DNA of 64,000 nt from Phaseolus vulgaris (Eukaryota > Streptophyta > Magnoliopsida > Fabales > Fabaceae): positions 10,301,298-10,365,297 of the forward strand of contig NC_023749.2 in the NCBI RefSeq assembly GCF_000499845.2, given 5' to 3'. The notes below the pieces were generated by a model. The model saw nothing but the letters and a program-made list of their open reading frames with translations. It did no database searches and had not been told where the DNA came from. Shown one piece after another: positions 13,541 through 26,100 of the stretch (the stretch's first letter is position 1; each line of letters opens with the position of its first letter). The translations under genes and the position numbers were made by a program.

Positions 13541-15552
13541 TTTTCAGTAAATTTTCTTTCACCACACTTATGTACTTTGCAAATTTTACTCATATTAGAT
13601 TAAAAAAAAAGTTAAGGAACCAAGGTTGCTACATTGAAATATGTAAAATATGAATTGATATAATTACTAACACAACTCACATAGAATTTTATTCTAATGG
13701 AAGAAATTTTAAATAACTTATTATTTTGTATTTCTTTATTTGAATTTAATTATCATATATAATAATATTTATTAAAAGAATTAAGTTTTTTGAAAAAGTA
13801 ATTTAATTTTCACTAAAAATTTAATTCATTGACAATACATAATATATTAATTTAAAAAATATAAATTGTGTAACATTTAAATGCATGAATATGAAAATGA
13901 AATGAAACTTATACATGACTATTGTATTTAAAATCTCATAAATATATTTTTATGGTATCCTTATTACTTAGCAAACATGTTAGCTTATGTATCATTCGAA
14001 TTGACGAGGATTTCATACTCCAAATACATTTATTGTGACTTTTTAACTAAATAAATTTATTTAATTTTATGTTTTATTTTTCCTTCATTACACTTTCAAT
14101 GTTAGACGTATCAATATGGGGACTAACATTTGTACTTGTTTTTTTTTTTTCTTTTAACTATTTTTTTTCTACGGAACGAGATACTAATAATAATGTGTCA
14201 TATCCTCAATTGTTGTCCTAAAAGATGATGAATATGTACTTGAAGAAAAATATTAGATAATTTTGAATTTTTTTTTTTTACAAATGTTAAGTGTATCTCT
14301 TAACAACAATCAAACATGTTTAAATTCAATGATATTTTTTTAGGGTTGATGAAAATTGTACATGCAAATAAAATGGCATCTTTCTTAGCCCAATCATTTT
14401 TCTTTTGATTAACTACTTATTTGTAGCATGGTTAAACTTTTGAACGGAAAGATAATTTTTTTTCTATCAAAATTTAATTGAATCATTATCCTCATGTCAT
14501 ATTTGTTATTGTATACTTCTGTGATCATCTCTAAATATTAAATTTATGAACTTATGAACTCCAATAATTAGATTGTTCAACACATTCAACTAATATCGAA
14601 TTAGTATTATTATGTTATTTAAAAGTGAGAACAATACTCAATATTTCCTCTTATATTTTTATTACTTCCATTAAATTAAATTTAAATTCTATAGAATTTG
14701 ATTGGTTATTTAGTTTCTTTTGGAGGTTAGATCGACAAAGAACTATATTATAAGAAAGAGAATAATATTTATATTTAACGTGATCAACGAAAACATAAAA
14801 AATCTAAACATTAAAAATTATATCACTAAGATAATTTTAGATTAATAATAAAGACCCACACCACATATTGAAATTCATGCGAAGCAGCAGAAGATATTTT
14901 TTTTTAGAAAAATTTAATTATTTTCACTAGGAGATTAGTATTTTCACTATTTGTTTACACGGATTTTATTATAATTTTACTTCTTATGTTTTTGTGATTG
15001 TTAATTATTGTAATATTAATTATATTAAGACCAATAGATGTGAAATCAGGATTGCATGTTAAAATTCTTAATGTTAGCCTATCTATGTTTGAAAGATTTT
15101 TTTGTTCTCAATTTTTGTAGAAAATAATTTTGCAACAGGTATAAGCAATGACAGTGAATAATCATAGAGAAAATCCTAGTATTATAATTCAGCAGCACCT
15201 TAATTCTCATGATTTATATTGTGTCTGAATTTTAAGTTATTTTCAATTACTAATTATTCCTCTAACTTCTACTTACAATTGTTTGTCATGAGATTTTCAA
15301 TATCTTTTTTCCAAATTAAATCACTATTTATTTATTTATTTATTTATTTATTTAGTTATATGTAGAAACTTAATTTAGAGAAAACAGTCAATTTATAAGA
15401 AGTCTAACTTTACGGCACTTATAAGATTTGTACGGACTTCTTTAAATTTATTAAGTGATGCGTTTATTATTAATATATATATTAATATTATAGTTCTTTT
15501 TTAATCCCATATTTACTACTAGATATAAATATAAAAGACATTTCATAATATA
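13541..15552. other. AT-rich spacer, no gene recognised
   Basis: Low-complexity AT-rich sequence with homopolymer runs and a TTTA microsatellite at 15325-15354. No coding potential, RNA gene or bounded transposon was seen. Confidence 0.6.
15325..15354. repeat. (TTTA)n microsatellite
   Basis: About seven uninterrupted TTTA units. Confidence 0.9.
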
Positions 15553-15930
15553 CACTACAACTACAAGAAAATCATGAAATAAAAAACAATTTTAGAAACA
15601 AAAAATAATTAGTTGTTATAGTGACTAAACTAGAAATTATTTTAGAAACTAAAAAAAAATGGTTTATAAATTAATTTTTATTATTGTTAAATAGTTTTTA
15701 AATTGATATCTAATTAGCTACCAAGTTTTAACTACCAATCATTTAGATTCTAGATTCGGTAGCAAAAACCTTGTTTGATAATCAGATACCAATTTAGAAT
15801 TTATAATATAAACTAAATTAGAAACCAAATTTTTTTTAGTCTCTAAAATAATATCTAATTTAGTCACTATAACAACTAATCATTTTTTGTCTTTAAAAAT
15901 TGGTTTCTATTTCATAATTTTCTTGTAGTG
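15553..15930. mobile_element. CACTA-like foldback MITE, copy 4 (TSD ATA)
   Basis: Well-preserved family member. The left end reads CACTACAACTACAAGAAAAT, with an extra CTACAA unit in the terminal motif compared with other copies. The right end is TTTCTTGTAGTG. ATA flanks it on both sides (15550-15552 and 15931-15933). The internal palindrome includes AGCTACC and GGTAGC blocks around the centre. Confidence 0.8.
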
Positions 15931-15934
15931 ATAT

Positions 15935-16110
15935 AAGTAGATGTACAATTTATCTTATAAAGTGATTTTGTAAGATTGAGTTAATCTTAAAGTTGAGTTC
16001 TTGATATGATATTAGAGTCATTTACAGTCTTTTCAACCAAAGTTTATTACGCTGATCAGATTATCTATTATAGAACTATTCATAATATATATTCTCATAC
16101 ACAACAATTG
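15935..16110 (+). mobile_element. Degenerate TRIM fragment with primer-binding remnant
   Basis: TTTTGTAAGATTGAGTTAAT followed by TTCTTGATATGATATTAGAG is a decayed version of the LTR end and primer-binding site seen at 17761-17782 (TTCTTAACATGGTATCAGAG). A GTCTTTTCAACCAAAG-type internal stretch follows. Only part of one element remains. Confidence 0.4.
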
Positions 16111-16702
16111 ACTTATAACTTGATTTTAAAAAATAATTAGAGTTAAAATTTAGTTCTTAATAATTATCTAATCATAAATTGATAGATAATTAAAAATGAT
16201 TAAAGTAATAAACATAGGTTCAGTGGAAAGAGGTTGGTTGGAATGATAATAGATATGGAAGATGAGAGAAGTTTGAAAGGATATTTTTGATGTGATTTTA
16301 AGGGGAGAATGGTGATAAGCATGAAGAAGATGGTAGAAGAAGAATTAGACATGTGTGTATGGGTGTGGATAAGGCAGAGCACATGCAAATGGTGACTTAA
16401 TAGGGGAAATAAGTGCACTATATGGTCTGACAGGACAAGTGAATGTGTGGTAAGTATTCCTCTTTTATACAGTAACACTTTCTCTTAAATCTGCCAATAA
16501 AGTGGGAGCAATTTGCATCTGCTTTCTACACCTACACCATATCTATATACTCCTGCTCCAGATCACACCTGAAACCAATATTCTTATCAATCTCCTATCT
16601 ATGGGAGAGATTCGTGGGACAACAAACCATCTTTCAAACACCACTAAAATAGTTAAGGACTCAACCCCCCAAAAATAATTAAAATATATCAAAATATTAT
16701 CT
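16111..16702. other. Spacer, lower-AT patch at 16.2-16.65 kb
   Basis: The segment 16200-16640 is less AT-rich and contains a 92-codon reverse-strand frame of mostly Leu/Ser/His/Ile with no recognisable domain. I would not call it a gene on sequence alone. Confidence 0.3.
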
Positions 16703-17048
16703 TACTAAAAAAAATTATTAAATAAAAATTTATTTTAAAAATAAAAATAAATGTCGATTAAATTAGATATTATTTTAGATAAAGATTTGTTATTTTTAAA
16801 ATACTTTTTTATCATTAATAAAATTTATAAACTAATTTTTAAATTATTATTTAATTATATTAACTATCAATTCTTAATAACTAATTAAATACAAATTTAG
16901 AAACTAATTTATAAATTTTATTAATAATAAAAACTATTTCAGTTACATTAATAATTTTTTATTTATAAAATATTAACTAATTTAATCCATATATTAATTT
17001 TTTTTTTTTAAAAATGGTTTTTATTTAAAAATGTTTTTTTTTATAGTG
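16703..17048. mobile_element. Degenerate CACTA-like MITE, copy 5 (TSD TCT)
   Basis: The left end TACTAAAAAAAATTATTAAA and right end TTTTTATAGTG are decayed family termini. TCT flanks the element on both sides (16700-16702 and 17049-17051). The arms contain the family's AGATATTATTTTAGA-like and inverted blocks. Confidence 0.6.
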
Positions 17049-17167
17049 TCTTAACTTTTTCTTTGAATTTATTAAATTATAAACTAACTTTTATTTGAAT
17101 TTATTAATTATAAACTAATTTTAGTTACGAGAATGGTTGATTCGATAATTTTTCATAGATGTATATG

Positions 17168-17168
17168 C

Positions 17169-17207
<39 letters not shown>
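17168..17207. repeat. Compound (GT)n(AT)n microsatellite
   Basis: A short GTGTGTGT tract runs into about fourteen AT units. Confidence 0.9.
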
Positions 17208-17212
<5 letters not shown>

Positions 17213-17652
17213 TGTTAAATTTTTATTTGTAAGTTCTTGGCTTATTCTTTTAAATTCTTTTTCTACTGTTTCTATCAATAAGAAAATGACGGACTGAAAA
17301 TCATTTCTAGTCAATCTAAATTGCTTTAAAATAAGTTTTTTTATTAAAATATTCCATTTTGTCTCTTTCATACTCTTGTAAGTATTTTAAAGTTTATAAG
17401 TTTAATTAGTCAATAAAGTTATCATCTTAACTTATTCAATTTTTTATTAATATTTTAATTGATTATGTGGTTTTTTTCTTAAGTTACTTTTCACTTTCAA
17501 ATCTTTTTCTACCTCAATAGGTATTGTTTGGTGGAAAAATAATCTCGAGGTAGTTGGAGTTCAACGAAGATATTTAGATTTGAGGTAATCTGAAACTGTT
17601 TAGTTAAATGGTTGTATTGATATTTTTGAAATTTGATTATGAATTCATATAT

Positions 17653-18065
17653 AGTTGGAAATCCCACATCGGAGATTAGAGTCTTTCATAGTATATAAGT
17701 GGGTGCAAACTTCACTTCATTGAGTCGATTTTATGGAGTTGAGTTACGCTCAAAGCTCACTTCTTAACATGGTATCAGAGCCATTTTCGAGCCAGTTTTA
17801 TGAGGTTGAGTTAGGCTTAAAACCCACTTCTTAACATAGTATCAGAGCCTATCCTAGCGAGTATTTGTTGGGTTTATCAGGCCACCCGCCATCGGACCGT
17901 TATCAGACCACCCATAACATATATCTCCACGCACGAGTTGGTAGCTTCGGCGTGAGGGGGTCGACTAGAGATTAGAGCCTTTCGTAGTATATAAGTGGGT
18001 GCAAACCTCACCTCATTGAGTCGGTTTTATGGGGTTGAGTTAGGCTTAAAGTCCAATTCTTAATA
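17653..18065 (+). mobile_element. TRIM-like element with direct terminal repeats
   Basis: A direct repeat of about 100-117 bp (17653-17769, and a 5'-shortened copy from about 17961 to 18065) brackets a short non-coding interior. The first copy starts AGTTGGAAATCCCACATCGG and ends CTTCTTAACA. It is followed at once by TGGTATCAGAGCC (17770-17782), the primer-binding site complementary to initiator Met tRNA typical of Copia-type elements and TRIMs. A purine-rich GTGAGGGGG just before the second copy fits a polypurine tract. A third partial copy of the LTR end plus primer site lies at about 17790-17845. There is no coding capacity, so it depends on a partner element for movement. Confidence 0.7.
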
Positions 18066-18235
18066 AAATAAATATTATTAGATGTTATAGATATTAGATA
18101 ATTTTATTTTTTTTTAATTTGTTATTATACACTATATATGTTATGACACATTTTGTCAGTTTAACATTGTTAGTCAATTACTGCATTCAAGGTATTATTT
18201 ACTTTATAGCTTGAAGCTCCTTGTTCTTAAAAGAC

Positions 18236-18645
18236 ACATTGATGGGTTAAGGGAGAAAAGTGTATATAAAGTGTCATTGGTCTCGACTTCTTGACGATGT
18301 TAGACTATTGAACGTATCATAACACAATTTTTTTTATGTGAATGACACATATTGATTCAATGTATTATAATTTTTTTTCTCTAATATGGTATTAGAGTCA
18401 TCCATAGTCTATTCTATTTGAGATTTGGTCCTATCGTGTTATCCGCTATCAAGTTCCATTCATTCCCACACTCAATATCTTTGACATGAACACACAATAT
18501 CTTCCACGTAAGGGAATGTGCTGGAGATCCTACATCAATGAGAGATAAAATCAATTTAGAGTATATAACTGGAGTAAACTTCACCTTACTAAGTCATTTT
18601 TGTGAGATTGAGTTAAGCTTAAATTCCATTACTTTAATACGGTAT
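18236..18645 (+). mobile_element. Second, degenerate TRIM-like element
   Basis: ATGGTATTAGAGTCATCC at about 18386 is a decayed primer-binding site. The interior ends in CCACGTAAGGGAATG, comparable to the purine tract of the 17.65-18.07 kb element. TGCTGGAGATCCTACATCAA at 18519 begins a decayed LTR that runs to about 18640. The arrangement and spacing match the neighbouring TRIM. Confidence 0.5.
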
Positions 18646-19944
18646 GTAAATTTGGTTATATATAATCTTCTCTTTTATTTAAATGACAAACATCTTGATT
18701 TAATAAATTATATTATTTCTTTCTCTCTTTATATGAGTACGTGCAAATGTTATTATAACTTGTTTGTTTAGAGTGTTGAATGGGCCTAATTTTTTGTATT
18801 GAAATGACAATTTTTGTATATTTGACTATAAAACAAAATATCATTTAATTTTTGAAATGAATCACAATTTGTAGATTTAATTTGAATAGATTTGGTAATT
18901 ATTTTGTGAAATTTCTGTTGGGTTTTGTCCTTTTTGTTGGTTTTGTTTATGTTGTTTAAGTTTCAAATTGATCAATTAAGTGACTCTTAAGTGGTATTTT
19001 TTATTTCAGGTGCACAATACTATCACTTAAGCATCCAATTGATCATTTAAGTAATAATGTTTCTCACTTAAGCTATTTTTTAAGGTTTGAGTGAGAAAGA
19101 TGTAACGTCGATTCTTTATTCTCAACAAATCTCATCATTCAAGCAATGACAAGACCAAATTTTAAGGTGTTTCTTGAACTTAGTAGGTTGTTGAACTAAG
19201 TTAGGTTGTTCAAACATTGGTTTGACGCTTGAGTGACATGATAGTCAACATTGATTCTCTCCACTAGAAGTTTAACGTTTAATTGTTCATTGGTTATTTA
19301 AGTGAGGAAGAAATTACAACAAATGTCTTTCCTCCTTGGTGATGCTCAAACAATATGTCTCATCGCTCATACAAGAACTGTCACTCGAACTATATGAGTT
19401 GCCACTCAAGTGATGAAGTTGTAATTCAAGTGTCATTCTTGTGTTTCCTATGACTTTCATGTTTTAAAGTTTTAATCATTGATGATTAATTGAGTCTGAT
19501 TATTCTATTGCTCCTATTCTTGATGTGAAATAATTTGAAATTGTTGGAGAGTAATCAGAGTTTGATTAATAATGTATGAAATTAATTTTGTATTGAAGGA
19601 AAGATATTGAGATGTTTATACTTTTCAATCATTTTAAAAGCAAAATATACCATTTTGATGGGAAAAAAACAACTATGAATCTGAGGATACTTTTAGGTTG
19701 ACCACCTTAATTAAGAGTTCGTGAAGTTTAGTGTATTCACAATTTTTAATAGTATACTTTATTTAAGAACTGTATATACACGTTCCGTAGGTACTATTGT
19801 GACGTAACACACATCATTTTTTAATTAAACAAGTGACGGAAAAGGACTGCAATAATGATTTCGAATTCTTGGTACATATCCGATGGTTGATTGATATAAA
19901 GAATGAAGGGACCGGAAAACTGAAATATCCAAAAAACCATGATC
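18646..19944. other. Spacer with repeated CACTTAAG/CACTCAAG motifs
   Basis: Between about 18960 and 19440, words such as TCACTTAAG, TTTAAGTGA, CTTGAGTGA and CACTCAAGTG recur on both strands at short intervals. A similar word pattern is seen at 63820-64000. This is probably a diverged retrotransposon LTR or untranslated region, but I see no boundaries and no coding region. Confidence 0.35.
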
Positions 19945-20299
19945 CACATTAAAAAATAATTAAATATAAATAAAGTTTAGAAATAAAAAAATTAGTTATT
20001 ATATTTATTAAATTAATTATTATTTTAAAAATTAAAATATTTAAATTTAGTTTCTATTATTAATAAATAATTTTTAAATTAATATTTAAATAATTATTAA
20101 AATTTTAGTTATTAATTATTTAAATTTTAAATTTAATAGTTAAAAGATATAACTAATTAAATATCACTTATCAATAATATAAACTAATTTAAATTTTAGT
20201 AATTTTTCTAATTTTTAAAATATTATCTAATTTAATCATTATAACAATTAATTAATTATAATTTTTAAAATTAATTTTTATTTAATAAATTTTTTAGTA
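19945..20299. mobile_element. Degenerate CACTA-like MITE, copy 6
   Basis: It carries the family arm blocks (AATTAGTTATTATATTTATT, TAGTTTCTATTATTAATAAA and their inverted partners) with decayed ends CACATTAAAAAATAATTAAA and TTTTTTAGTA. No clear duplication; boundaries are approximate. Confidence 0.45.
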
Positions 20300-20627
20300 A
20301 TTTAGATATTTCATGTTTAATTTATATTCGCATTAAACTCCTATAATAAAGGAAGTAAAAGTATAATTTTTATAGTTAAATAAATTACTATAAATTAAAG
20401 AAGAAATTAGTGTGAAGAAATATATATATATATATTTTATTTATTTATAAGCTATAAAAAATAATATAAATAAAAGTATTAGGAGTACTCTAATTCTTTT
20501 AAAAAAATACTGAATAAAAAAGAAGTGATATCAATAAACTTTATAACACATATTCCTTAATAAATTGGGAATCACTCGACTCACCAAAAAAGGAAATAAA
20601 TAAACCTAAAACAATAAAGATTTCCTT

Positions 20628-21497
20628 TTTTTTAGCAAACAATAAATAAATATAAATACAAAGGAACATAAAGGAGTATTCCAACCTTTATACACGAAGG
20701 AATCCGAACAACATTTTGGTGTATTTCTCAATTAGGTCCACTTGCATCCACTTTTGCTTGGTTGAACACTATCCCATTTCTATGTTTCCAAATGCACCAA
20801 ATGATGGAAACGCACACTCCTTTCCACAACTTATTACCTTATTTGCTAAACCAAGTACAGTGAAATTGTTCAAAGTGTTCCTTCATAGAAAAATGGTTTA
20901 CAAAGCTGACCCCAATTCAGTTGTGACATAAATTCCAAACAGAATTCGTAATTAGACAAGATATGAGTAGGTGGGAAATTGTTTCCTCCTCGCTTCCACA
21001 TAAAACACATAGAGAATCCACAACGTGAACCGACCTTCTAAGCAGATTTTGTTTTGTAGCTACCTGTCTTGTAATTCCCTCCAAAGCATTGTGTCGAGGG
21101 TGGAATCAACATACTTCACATGACTCTAAACATATCATTAAAAGCACATGTACGTGGTAGAACTAGAAAGGATTTCATATGCAGATTTGATAGATTACTT
21201 ACAGTTTTACGGATCTCTCCATAGTCATTTATCGTTCGAGCCTGATTTGAAGGTTTGACCTTCCTGAATAGACATAAATTCATCTACTTGGTCATTCTCC
21301 CACTCAAACCATTCTCTTCTCCACTTGAATCCCCAACTACAAATGTCACTATCCATTTGCCAAAGCAACACATGAGGCTATAAATGGTGAAAGAATTATT
21401 AAACAACCTTGAAAATTTGACTTTCAATTGACAATTATCCACCCAAACATCATCTTCTCACGACTTGATTTTTTTCACTGAACCTACTGCCCATTTC
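20628..21497 (-). mobile_element. 5'-truncated LINE, ORF2 C-terminal fragment (18-bp TSD)
   Basis: Read on the reverse strand, this is the end of a plant L1 ORF2 plus 3' UTR. The zinc-finger region SLCVLCGSEEETISH is followed by LWKGVCVSIIWCIWKHRNGI, with stops and frameshifts elsewhere. The element ends at its poly(A), which appears as a T run at about 20628-20633. The 18-bp sequence AACAATAAAGATTTCCTT occurs at 20610-20627 and again at 21498-21515, exactly flanking the body. This is the target-site duplication expected from target-primed reverse transcription. About 870 bp survive; everything 5' of the last part of ORF2 is missing, the usual result of incomplete reverse transcription. Confidence 0.85.
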
Positions 21498-21515
21498 AAC
21501 AATAAAGATTTCCTT

Positions 21516-21648
21516 AACATATGTAATTATCGAAATCCACAAAACAATGAAACTTTCCAACCAAAAGATAAAAATCACAACAATACAAATGTCTAACCAC
21601 AACTACACCCTACATCGTCTAAAAGATATGCAAACCTACTAAATCAAA

Positions 21649-21692
<44 letters not shown>

Positions 21693-22761
21693 CTTTGAGT
21701 TTGAGTCCTTGCCGATCGATCTAGGACCTACATTAATGGGTTGGTTTTCTTAAAAGAAAAGATGTTGGACATGATGTAATCCACAGATTAAGATCACAAA
21801 TATATGATGATTTCAAAAGAAAATCTTTACAATGATACGGGACCATAATTATGGAAAATAATCTATGCATGCAATAATAAACAATTTGGCATCATGAAGA
21901 TTTTCATCCTATCGGTTATTGCAAATGGCTAATCTGTAAGGATTATTTATCTTGTTTTAATTAAAGCAAGAACCCTAATTTGATGTAGTGTGAACATAAG
22001 GTGATTAAAATATTGTTGTGCGTAAACTATAAAGTCTGCATGCTTTTATTATATTGTTTTTCTACCTTCTTTCGGCTTCATCACATAGACCAACTATAAT
22101 ATTTAAGGTTCAAAGTCCAAAACCTAAATGAATCGTACTTCAAAACGTAATCTACTTTTCTGTTCCAGAATCATATATGCATCAGCATCGTTGACAATAT
22201 TTTGGAACTAACTGAACAGCAAGGAAGAAAAAGAAGAAGGAACACTTGATTGGATATAATTACCACAAAATGCTAACTCTCTGATTTTTGAAAGAACACT
22301 AATTATTTACTTAAGAATTACACTGTTTATTTTAATTTAATTGCATATTTGTATTTAGTGTGATACAAAAAATAAAAGAATATTCTTTTTCCCTCTCAAA
22401 ATTGACACTAGAGCTAGCTACTAACTATTTTATTAGGATCACTTTTGTTAGTTTTTACGAAAAAATATTTTTTAGAAAAATACTGCTTTTCCTACTAAAA
22501 TTATTATTATAATTTAAAGTTTTTTTTACATAAATTAAAAAAATAATAAGTATTATATTTATTGAAACAATTTATTAAAGTAACCACATTTTTTCAAAAA
22601 ATGTATTATTTTTATCTGTTGTAAATACAGCATTGACTAATTTATTAATATATATTATCAGAAACTGAAAAAATATAATTATAATTTATTAAAAGCTAAA
22701 ATAAGGGTAGGCAAAGGAAGTGAAAACAAGAAAAAAAACAATTGATGATCGGATACACATA
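21516..22761. other. Intergenic spacer with (AT)n microsatellite
   Basis: Unassigned spacer. An (AT)19 microsatellite lies at about 21653-21691. The sequence from 21700 to 22280 is somewhat less AT-rich but has no recognisable frame. Confidence 0.5.
21653..21691. repeat. (AT)n microsatellite
   Basis: About nineteen uninterrupted AT units. Confidence 0.95.
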
Positions 22762-23120
22762 CACTAAAAAAAATACTAAATAGAAAAAATAATAATTAAT
22801 AGTTATATTGATTAAATTAGAGATAATTTTAGATACTAAAAAAATTATTGGTTTTTAAATTAGTTTTTATTATTGATAAATAATTTTTAAATTGATATTT
22901 AATTTTAGTTACCAAGATTTTTTACTAAATTTAGAATTTAAATAATTGATAATTAAAACTAGCTAATTAGATACAATTTAAAAATTATTTATTAATAATA
23001 AAAATTACTTTAGAATTCAATAATTTTTTTAATCTTTAAAATGATATATAATATAGTCAATATAACAATTAATTTTTTTATCTCTAAAATTAATTTTTAT
23101 TTGATGATTTTCTCATAGTA
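22762..23120. mobile_element. Degenerate CACTA-like MITE, copy 7 (TSD ATA)
   Basis: The left end CACTAAAAAAAATACTAAAT and right end GATTTTCTCATAGTA are mutated family termini. ATA flanks both sides (22759-22761 and 23121-23123). Arms match the family in order and spacing. Confidence 0.65.
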
Positions 23121-26100
23121 ATAATATTGTTTCAATTTATCTAATGATATAGAGAGTGTACTATGTTGAATATTTTTTTTAAAATATTACACATAGTATT
23201 TTCTTATCAAACCCTAAACATAATTATTTCTTGTAAAAAGATACATGTAAATGTAAAGCATAGGAAGAAGAAGAAAGATATAGTCACTAACAACAAGGTA
23301 AATGTGTAAAATCAGTTTTAGGGCAGTGCAATGCAAGCACCCCTTTACAATAAAAATGAACAGAAGCATGATGGTGCATCATTGTGTTTGCAAAAGCATT
23401 GATCTTCTACTTAAAAGATAGAATTGCAGAAGCAGCTTTAACTTTTGTTCTTTAATCTTTTGCTGTTTCTCGTTTGACTTTTTCATCTTGGATCAATTGT
23501 ACATTTATGATTGGCAAGTTATGTACATTACATTGCTAGATCATCATTTTTAACATGAACACAAAGCAAAGTCAAGGACACACCCATAGCCACTATAGAA
23601 ATGGTGATGATCATCCATCATCATCATCACCATCACCATCACCATCCATGATCCATGGCCATGTACGTTGGACTTGCACACTGTGCTGTGGAATTCCTTG
23701 TTTGAAAGTTTTGACTGGTTTGTGGCACTGCTCATAGACGTGTTAAAGTGGGATACGTCTTCGTTGTTCTAATGAACCAAACAGTACAAGCTAAAGGGTT
23801 AAATCATGTCTTCTACTAAATAATTCAGGGTGTGTGTTCACACCAATGTGATCGACTTACTTTTTTTGGGTACATGTATGATCCACTTACTAGGTCAACT
23901 CACGTTTTAACTGCTTTTTTCAAGACTAGTTTGAAATGATTTCTTTTTAAGGAAATGGTTCATCTCCATGAAGGACATGTCATCGAATTAATTATTCTTT
24001 TTAATAGAATATAATAAACTTCATATATGAATTCTACAACTTTTTAGTGAATAAGAATGAATATGTTTGTTACATTTTTTTATCAGAAAAAATGAAATGA
24101 AATAAAATAAAATAATTGAAATATTTAATAGATGCTTCAATCCCTATAAAAAAAACATAAAAGTTCAATTGATGCAAACCAAAAATCACCAAAGAACAAA
24201 GGAATTTTACAATGTGTGATGCTTGTTGTATTAACCTACAAAACTGTGTCTCTGCAAATGGAAAACTACATCCTTTTCAAGATCTTTAAGCTCGAAGGGT
24301 TTAGATTGAGAAAAAGAGAATGAGAGAGAGATTGACGAGATCACTTTAAGATTAAGCATCAAATAAAATGGATATTAAAAAAATCATCTTAGACAAAATA
24401 AAGTATTAATATTCCTTAAATATTTAGACAAAAAAAGTACAAACCACCCACATATATAACTTGCAATTTACATGTTTTGGTAAATTTTTTAATTTGAGTT
24501 TTTTATAACCTATACCCACAAAAATATATTGAGATTTCTTTACATCCATTTCTATAATAATAATGTATGGAATTCATTAAACAATTTACAACTAATAAAA
24601 AAATAAAAAAATTGTTTTTTTTTGGGTTGAGTTGCACTTAAGTATATATTTAAAATACAATTCTAAATATTTTTTAATTGTATAAAGTTTGATTGGTCTG
24701 ATCTATGTGACTTGAGAAATAAACGCACCCTTGAACTGTATAGGCCCTCTTTCTTTTCTTTTCTTTTAATATTAATTTAATTAATTATTTAATATATGAT
24801 TCACTTTTAAATTATTTAATAATGTATTTTTAATTTCAAACTTCATAACTAAATTATTTTAAAAGACTCCTATCCGGAATTTTGCAGAGAGACAATTCAT
24901 TTATATGATCGAGGGAAGATACTTCACAAATTATATTCTTTGTTTTTTTTTTAAACAAATTATTCCAGTTTAAGTCATACAATGGAATATTATTGACAAA
25001 TGGGCTCTTGCCCCCTTTTTTTTTTTATAGTAATATAAAGAAACAGTAACAAGTAGAAGTCCCATAAAACATGAGATCATTTTTGGATTTGTTTTTTAAA
25101 AAAGTAAACTTTTTTAATTTATATTATGACATGTAAAATACTTGTGTAATAATTTGGTAATGCAATAAATATTATTTAATAACATTTATATTTCAATTTC
25201 AGTATTTTCTTAATCAGTGTATCTTATATAAAATATGAAAATCATTCTTCCATTTATCGGTTAAAGTTTTATATTATATAACCAGTGCTGTTTTTCTTTG
25301 ACCACCTCAAGAACTATGATACTATTCAAATGGGAAATAAATCACCCTTTAATTATTAATTATATAAAGCAACAAAACTAGCATTATTAACACTCTAATA
25401 GGACTTTTTAAAGTCAAAACTCACCCTTTGAGCCTGGTGGAACAATTTCTCATTCATGTCTAAATAATCTCTTCATAAGGCCCAAATAAAAAAAAATGAA
25501 GTCAAAAACCAACCTCACTCTTACCAACTAAGATACAAATTCTCAATTGTTCTTCTAGAAATGTCTGTAGGAAAAATAAAACATGTCCTTGATTCCACAC
25601 ATAAAGTCTTTTTTTCTTGAGATGTGGTAAATTTTTGTTCTCCTTAACAAGTTTTCTTTGTTTCATCTTTACTCATTACTCATGATTGATTTTTCATGAA
25701 AATGGGGTTGATTTCACTTTTAATAATTCTTTTATCCACAAATTTTCTAACCAAATCTTACCTGAGATATTTATATATACATTAACTTTGGATTAAAAGT
25801 GATGTTGGTATTTACCACATAAAAAACTAACAATATTGAAATTCAGATTTTCTCCAACCAATATAAAGTTGCCCTATCCACAGTTGACTGTAGCACCAGG
25901 AAATAAAAAAATTGTCCCAAAAAAGAAAAAGTATGTAATGGAAAAGTTCCAACTTATTAGGCAAATGGCAGAGTTTTTGTTGTTTATAGGTTGAAGTTAT
26001 GGGCTATCCAATCCAAGTAATGGACCTGGAAATGATTGAAGGACCACAGCCCATAACCATGGTGGTTGGTGAGAAGGCCACTATATTTGGTCAATGGCGT

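Noticed and set aside
23550..23737. Frames on both strands with His or Ser/Pro runs
   Set aside because: Produced by the CATCATCAC triplet repeat at 23610-23650; no domain on either strand.
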